Positions 62,073 through 64,000 of a DNA stretch of 64,000 nucleotides are shown piece after piece. Position numbers and translations under genes: made by a program. Positions within the stretch are counted from its first letter, which is position 1, and the number at the start of each line of letters is the position of its first letter. The stretch comes from Terrabacter sp. 28 (GTDB lineage: Bacteria; Actinomycetota; Actinomycetes; Actinomycetales; Dermatophilaceae). The notes beneath the pieces were generated by a model. That model was not told the origin of the DNA. It did not search any database and worked only from the letters and a program-made list of their open reading frames with translations. The stretch lies in assembly GCA_000955875.1 (NCBI GenBank), contig JYOE01000002.1:223062-287061 (forward strand), given 5' to 3'.

Positions 62073-62999
62073 TCAGCGGTGCGCGCTCGTCGTCTGACGC
62101 ACGAGCGGGGCGAGCTCCTTCCACTCCGAGACGGGCGCCTGTCCCCCCGGGCCACCGCGCACGAGCGGGTTGGCCGAAAGCACGTGCAGGGCGACATGGT
62201 CCGCGCCCGCGGCGAGCTGCTCGTCGACTCGCGCCGCGACGTCGTCGACGTTGCCGTGCGCCACGAGGGCATCGATGAGGCGGTCGCTCCCGCCGGGAAC
62301 CAGGTCCGCGTCGGAGAACCCGAGCCGGGCCAGGTTCGACCGGTAGGCGGGAAAGCCGATGTACATGCCGATGCCGGCGCGGGCGATCTCGCGCGCCTTG
62401 GAGCGGTCCTGCTCGAGCACGACCGCCTGGTGCGGAGCGATCAGCGGACGTGGCCCGACGCGTCCGCGTTCGGTGTGGACGTACTCGGGAGGAACGAGGA
62501 ACGGATGCCATCCGGCTGTGCTCGCGGTGGCCAGGTCGACCATGCGCGGACCGAGGGCGCCGAGGACCCGCCGTTCCGCCGGGACCGGCGGTGTCGCCGC
62601 GTCGAGCTCGGCCAGGTAGGACCTCATGGAGGAGGTCGGCGTGCCGTAGGAGCGGCCCGCCGCGGCGGCTGCGTGGGGGTTGCTGATCCCCAGTCCCACC
62701 AGGGCCCGCGGTCCGTGTCGCGCATCCAGGGAGGCAAGACCGCTGCTCAGCTCGGCGGCGGACTGGCCCCAGATGGACAGGACACCGAGGGCGACGCTCG
62801 AGTGGGGTGCGGCCTCGAGCAGCCTGTCGACATCGTCCAGGACGCCGCGGCCGTCGAGGCCCGGGACCCACAGTGCCGTGACGCCCAGCCCGTCGAGAAC
62901 GCTGACCGTCTCGAGCGTGTCGGCCGTCGGCGAGCGCAGCTCCATGGCCCAGATCCCCACCGGCGGAAGACTCGGCAGCGCGGCTGTGTGCTCAGACAT
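62073..62999 (-). CDS. F420-dependent luciferase-like (LLM class) oxidoreductase
   Basis: A 308-residue TIM barrel of the F420 subgroup that carries a probable-F420 signature. Segments include [58 protein letters not shown] and the C-terminal [21 protein letters not shown]. The substrate is unknown. Its start overlaps the end of the upstream alpha/beta hydrolase by 8 bases, so the two work in one operon, possibly oxidising and hydrolysing the same compound. Confidence 0.85.
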   Translation of the reverse strand: MSEHTAALPSLPPVGIWAMELRSPTADTLETVSVLDGLGVTALWVPGLDGRGVLDDVDRLLEAAPHSSVALGVLSIWGQSAAELSSGLASLDARHGPRALVGLGISNPHAAAAAGRSYGTPTSSMRSYLAELDAATPPVPAERRVLGALGPRMVDLATASTAGWHPFLVPPEYVHTERGRVGPRPLIAPHQAVVLEQDRSKAREIARAGIGMYIGFPAYRSNLARLGFSDADLVPGGSDRLIDALVAHGNVDDVAARVDEQLAAGADHVALHVLSANPLVRGGPGGQAPVSEWKELAPLVRQTTSAHR

Positions 63000-63864
63000 G
63001 GCGGGCTCCAGCGGCGGGGGTGAGCCCTCGGCCGGACGCGGGGCCGGACTCGAGGAAGCCCAGCAGGTCACGGTCGAACTCGCGCTCGTAGTCGCCGTAC
63101 AGGCCGTGCGGGCGCCCGGGATAGACCTTGAGGGTCGCGTCCCGCAGCAGCGTGACGGCCCGGTGGGCGGACGCGCCGATGGGGACGATCTGGTCGTCGT
63201 CGCCGTGCGCCACCAGGACGGGCACGTCGATGGCGCGCAGGTCGTCGGTGAAGTCGGTCTCGGAGAAGGCGCGGATGCAGTCGAGGGCGCCCTTGAGCCC
63301 CGCCTGCATGGACCACTGCCAGAACGCGCGCCGCACCCCCTCGGTGAGGGTGTTCCCGTCCCGGTTGCCCCCGTAGAAGGGCAGGGTGAGGTCGTAGTAG
63401 AACTGCGCACGGTCGGCGCGGACCCCCTCGCGGATGGCGTCGAACGCCTCGACGGGCAGCCCGCCGGGGTTGGCCTCCGTGCGCAGCATCAGCGGGGTGA
63501 CGGCTCCGAGGAGGACCGCCTTCGCCACGCGCGAGGTGCCGTGACGGCCCATGTAGCGGGTGATCTCCCCGCCGCCGGTGGAGTGGCCGACGAGGACGAC
63601 GTCATGGAGGTCCAGCTGCTCGACCAGCTCGGCCAGGTCGTCGGCGTACTGGTCCATGTGGTTGCCGTCCCACGTCTGGCTGGACCGGCCGTGCGAGCGC
63701 CGGTCGTGCGCCACGGCGCGGAAGCCGGCGTCGGCCACGAGGACCATCTGGCTGTCCCAGGCGTCGGCGTTGAGGGGCCAGCCGTGGCTGAAGAGGACCG
63801 GCTGACCGGACCCCCAGTCCTTGTAGAAGATGGAGGCTCCGTCGCGGGTGGTGATGCGAGGCAT
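62992..63864 (-). CDS. Alpha/beta hydrolase (non-heme chloroperoxidase/esterase type)
   Basis: A 290-residue alpha/beta hydrolase. The nucleophile is Ser95 in VGHSTGGG, the oxyanion-hole segment is [16 protein letters not shown], the acid is in [13 protein letters not shown], and the histidine is in [31 protein letters not shown] is typical of the cofactor-free haloperoxidase/perhydrolase subgroup; such enzymes are mostly esterases in vivo. It is followed directly by the F420-type oxidoreductase. Confidence 0.9.
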   Translation of the reverse strand: MPRITTRDGASIFYKDWGSGQPVLFSHGWPLNADAWDSQMVLVADAGFRAVAHDRRSHGRSSQTWDGNHMDQYADDLAELVEQLDLHDVVLVGHSTGGGEITRYMGRHGTSRVAKAVLLGAVTPLMLRTEANPGGLPVEAFDAIREGVRADRAQFYYDLTLPFYGGNRDGNTLTEGVRRAFWQWSMQAGLKGALDCIRAFSETDFTDDLRAIDVPVLVAHGDDDQIVPIGASAHRAVTLLRDATLKVYPGRPHGLYGDYEREFDRDLLGFLESGPASGRGLTPAAGARHV

Positions 63865-63902
63865 TGCGGGGTCCTTGTCTGTTCGGCCCGGTGGGCGTCG
63901 CC

Positions 63903-64000
63903 TCAGGCCCGGGCCCGTTGGGCCTCGGACGCGGCGGACAGGATGGTCTGGGCTGTCTCGTCGGGGTGGGTGACACCCACGACGTGGGAGGCGCCGGGAA
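63903..64000 (-). CDS. C-terminal end of a further gene, probably an alpha/beta hydrolase (partial)
   Basis: The last 98 bases encode about 32 C-terminal residues on the minus strand, [21 protein letters not shown] and an Ala/Arg tail, ending at the TGA at 63905-63903. The GxSHxxxxxHPDxxA pattern resembles the C-terminal histidine region of alpha/beta hydrolases. The rest lies outside the window. Its stop is 38 bp upstream of the hydrolase start, so it may belong to the same operon. Confidence 0.45.
   Translation of the reverse strand, partial: PGASHVVGVTHPDETAQTILSAASEAQRARA

Noticed and set aside
59269..64000. Low density of GTATGCCG in the last 6 kb as a sign of recent transfer
   Set aside because: The core ftsH-fol region (26370-31340) has an equally long stretch without the motif, so the gap is not informative.

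Overview
The window is very GC-rich DNA of an actinobacterium. An Lsr2 nucleoid protein, the ftsH-folE-folP-folB/K-DUF3180 cluster, F420-type luciferase-like oxidoreductases, a CtpE-like P-type ATPase, SPW-repeat and DUF2520 proteins, and heavy use of GTG starts all point to Actinomycetota. The gene mix looks most like Intrasporangiaceae (Janibacter, Terrabacter, Phycicoccus and relatives), but that placement is an inference. I saw no tRNA, rRNA, CRISPR array, insertion sequence or phage gene; this is chromosomal core and near-core DNA.

Layout. 1-3.2 kb: the end of lsr2, then a non-homologous end-joining locus with LigD polymerase domain and ATP ligase as separate genes, divergent from ku. 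3.2-9.5 kb: CoA-transferase, SDR, a TIM-barrel/Ppx pair, and a TetR-ABC exporter operon with a visible promoter and operator. 9.5-16 kb: SPW protein, ankyrin protein, methyltransferase, FAD monooxygenase and a TPR-LuxR regulator. 16-21.1 kb: a DUF2520-panC-panD-nadB-nadC operon for pantothenate and NAD. 21.1-24.8 kb: a MidA/NDUFAF7-like methyltransferase, a CopC-domain protein and a stand-alone NuoD-like protein. 24.8-37 kb: the conserved dacB-metalloprotease-tilS-hpt-(DUF1028)-ftsH-fol block, with ppa divergent from dacB. 37-40.5 kb: a Ser/Thr kinase divergent from an ECF-type sigma factor and two related exported proteins. 40.5-48 kb: three efflux units, each with its own regulator (LysR-LysE, TetR-MFS, MarR-MFS) and each with a readable operator. 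48-57.5 kb: MFS, malic enzyme, P-type ATPase, MFS, a frameshifted GNAT gene, a phosphotransferase and a small exported protein. 57.5-64 kb: a molybdopterin oxidoreductase/flavin reductase/zinc-ribbon trio, a large ATP-binding LuxR regulator, an F420-type oxidoreductase and alpha/beta hydrolases.

Two DNA-level signals cut across the genes. The 8-mer GTATGCCG and its complement recur far more often than composition predicts, in every reading frame, on both strands and between genes. Separately, several long imperfect palindromes of about 45-85 bp sit at gene ends, two of them clearly related to each other. A further one is embedded in frame inside the lysE-like gene.

Gene pairings worth attention are the NDUFAF7-like methyltransferase beside a NuoD-like protein (in mitochondria NDUFAF7 modifies the NuoD homologue), the kinase/sigma/exported-protein cluster, and the Mo-cofactor/flavin/zinc-ribbon trio with one-base gene spacing.
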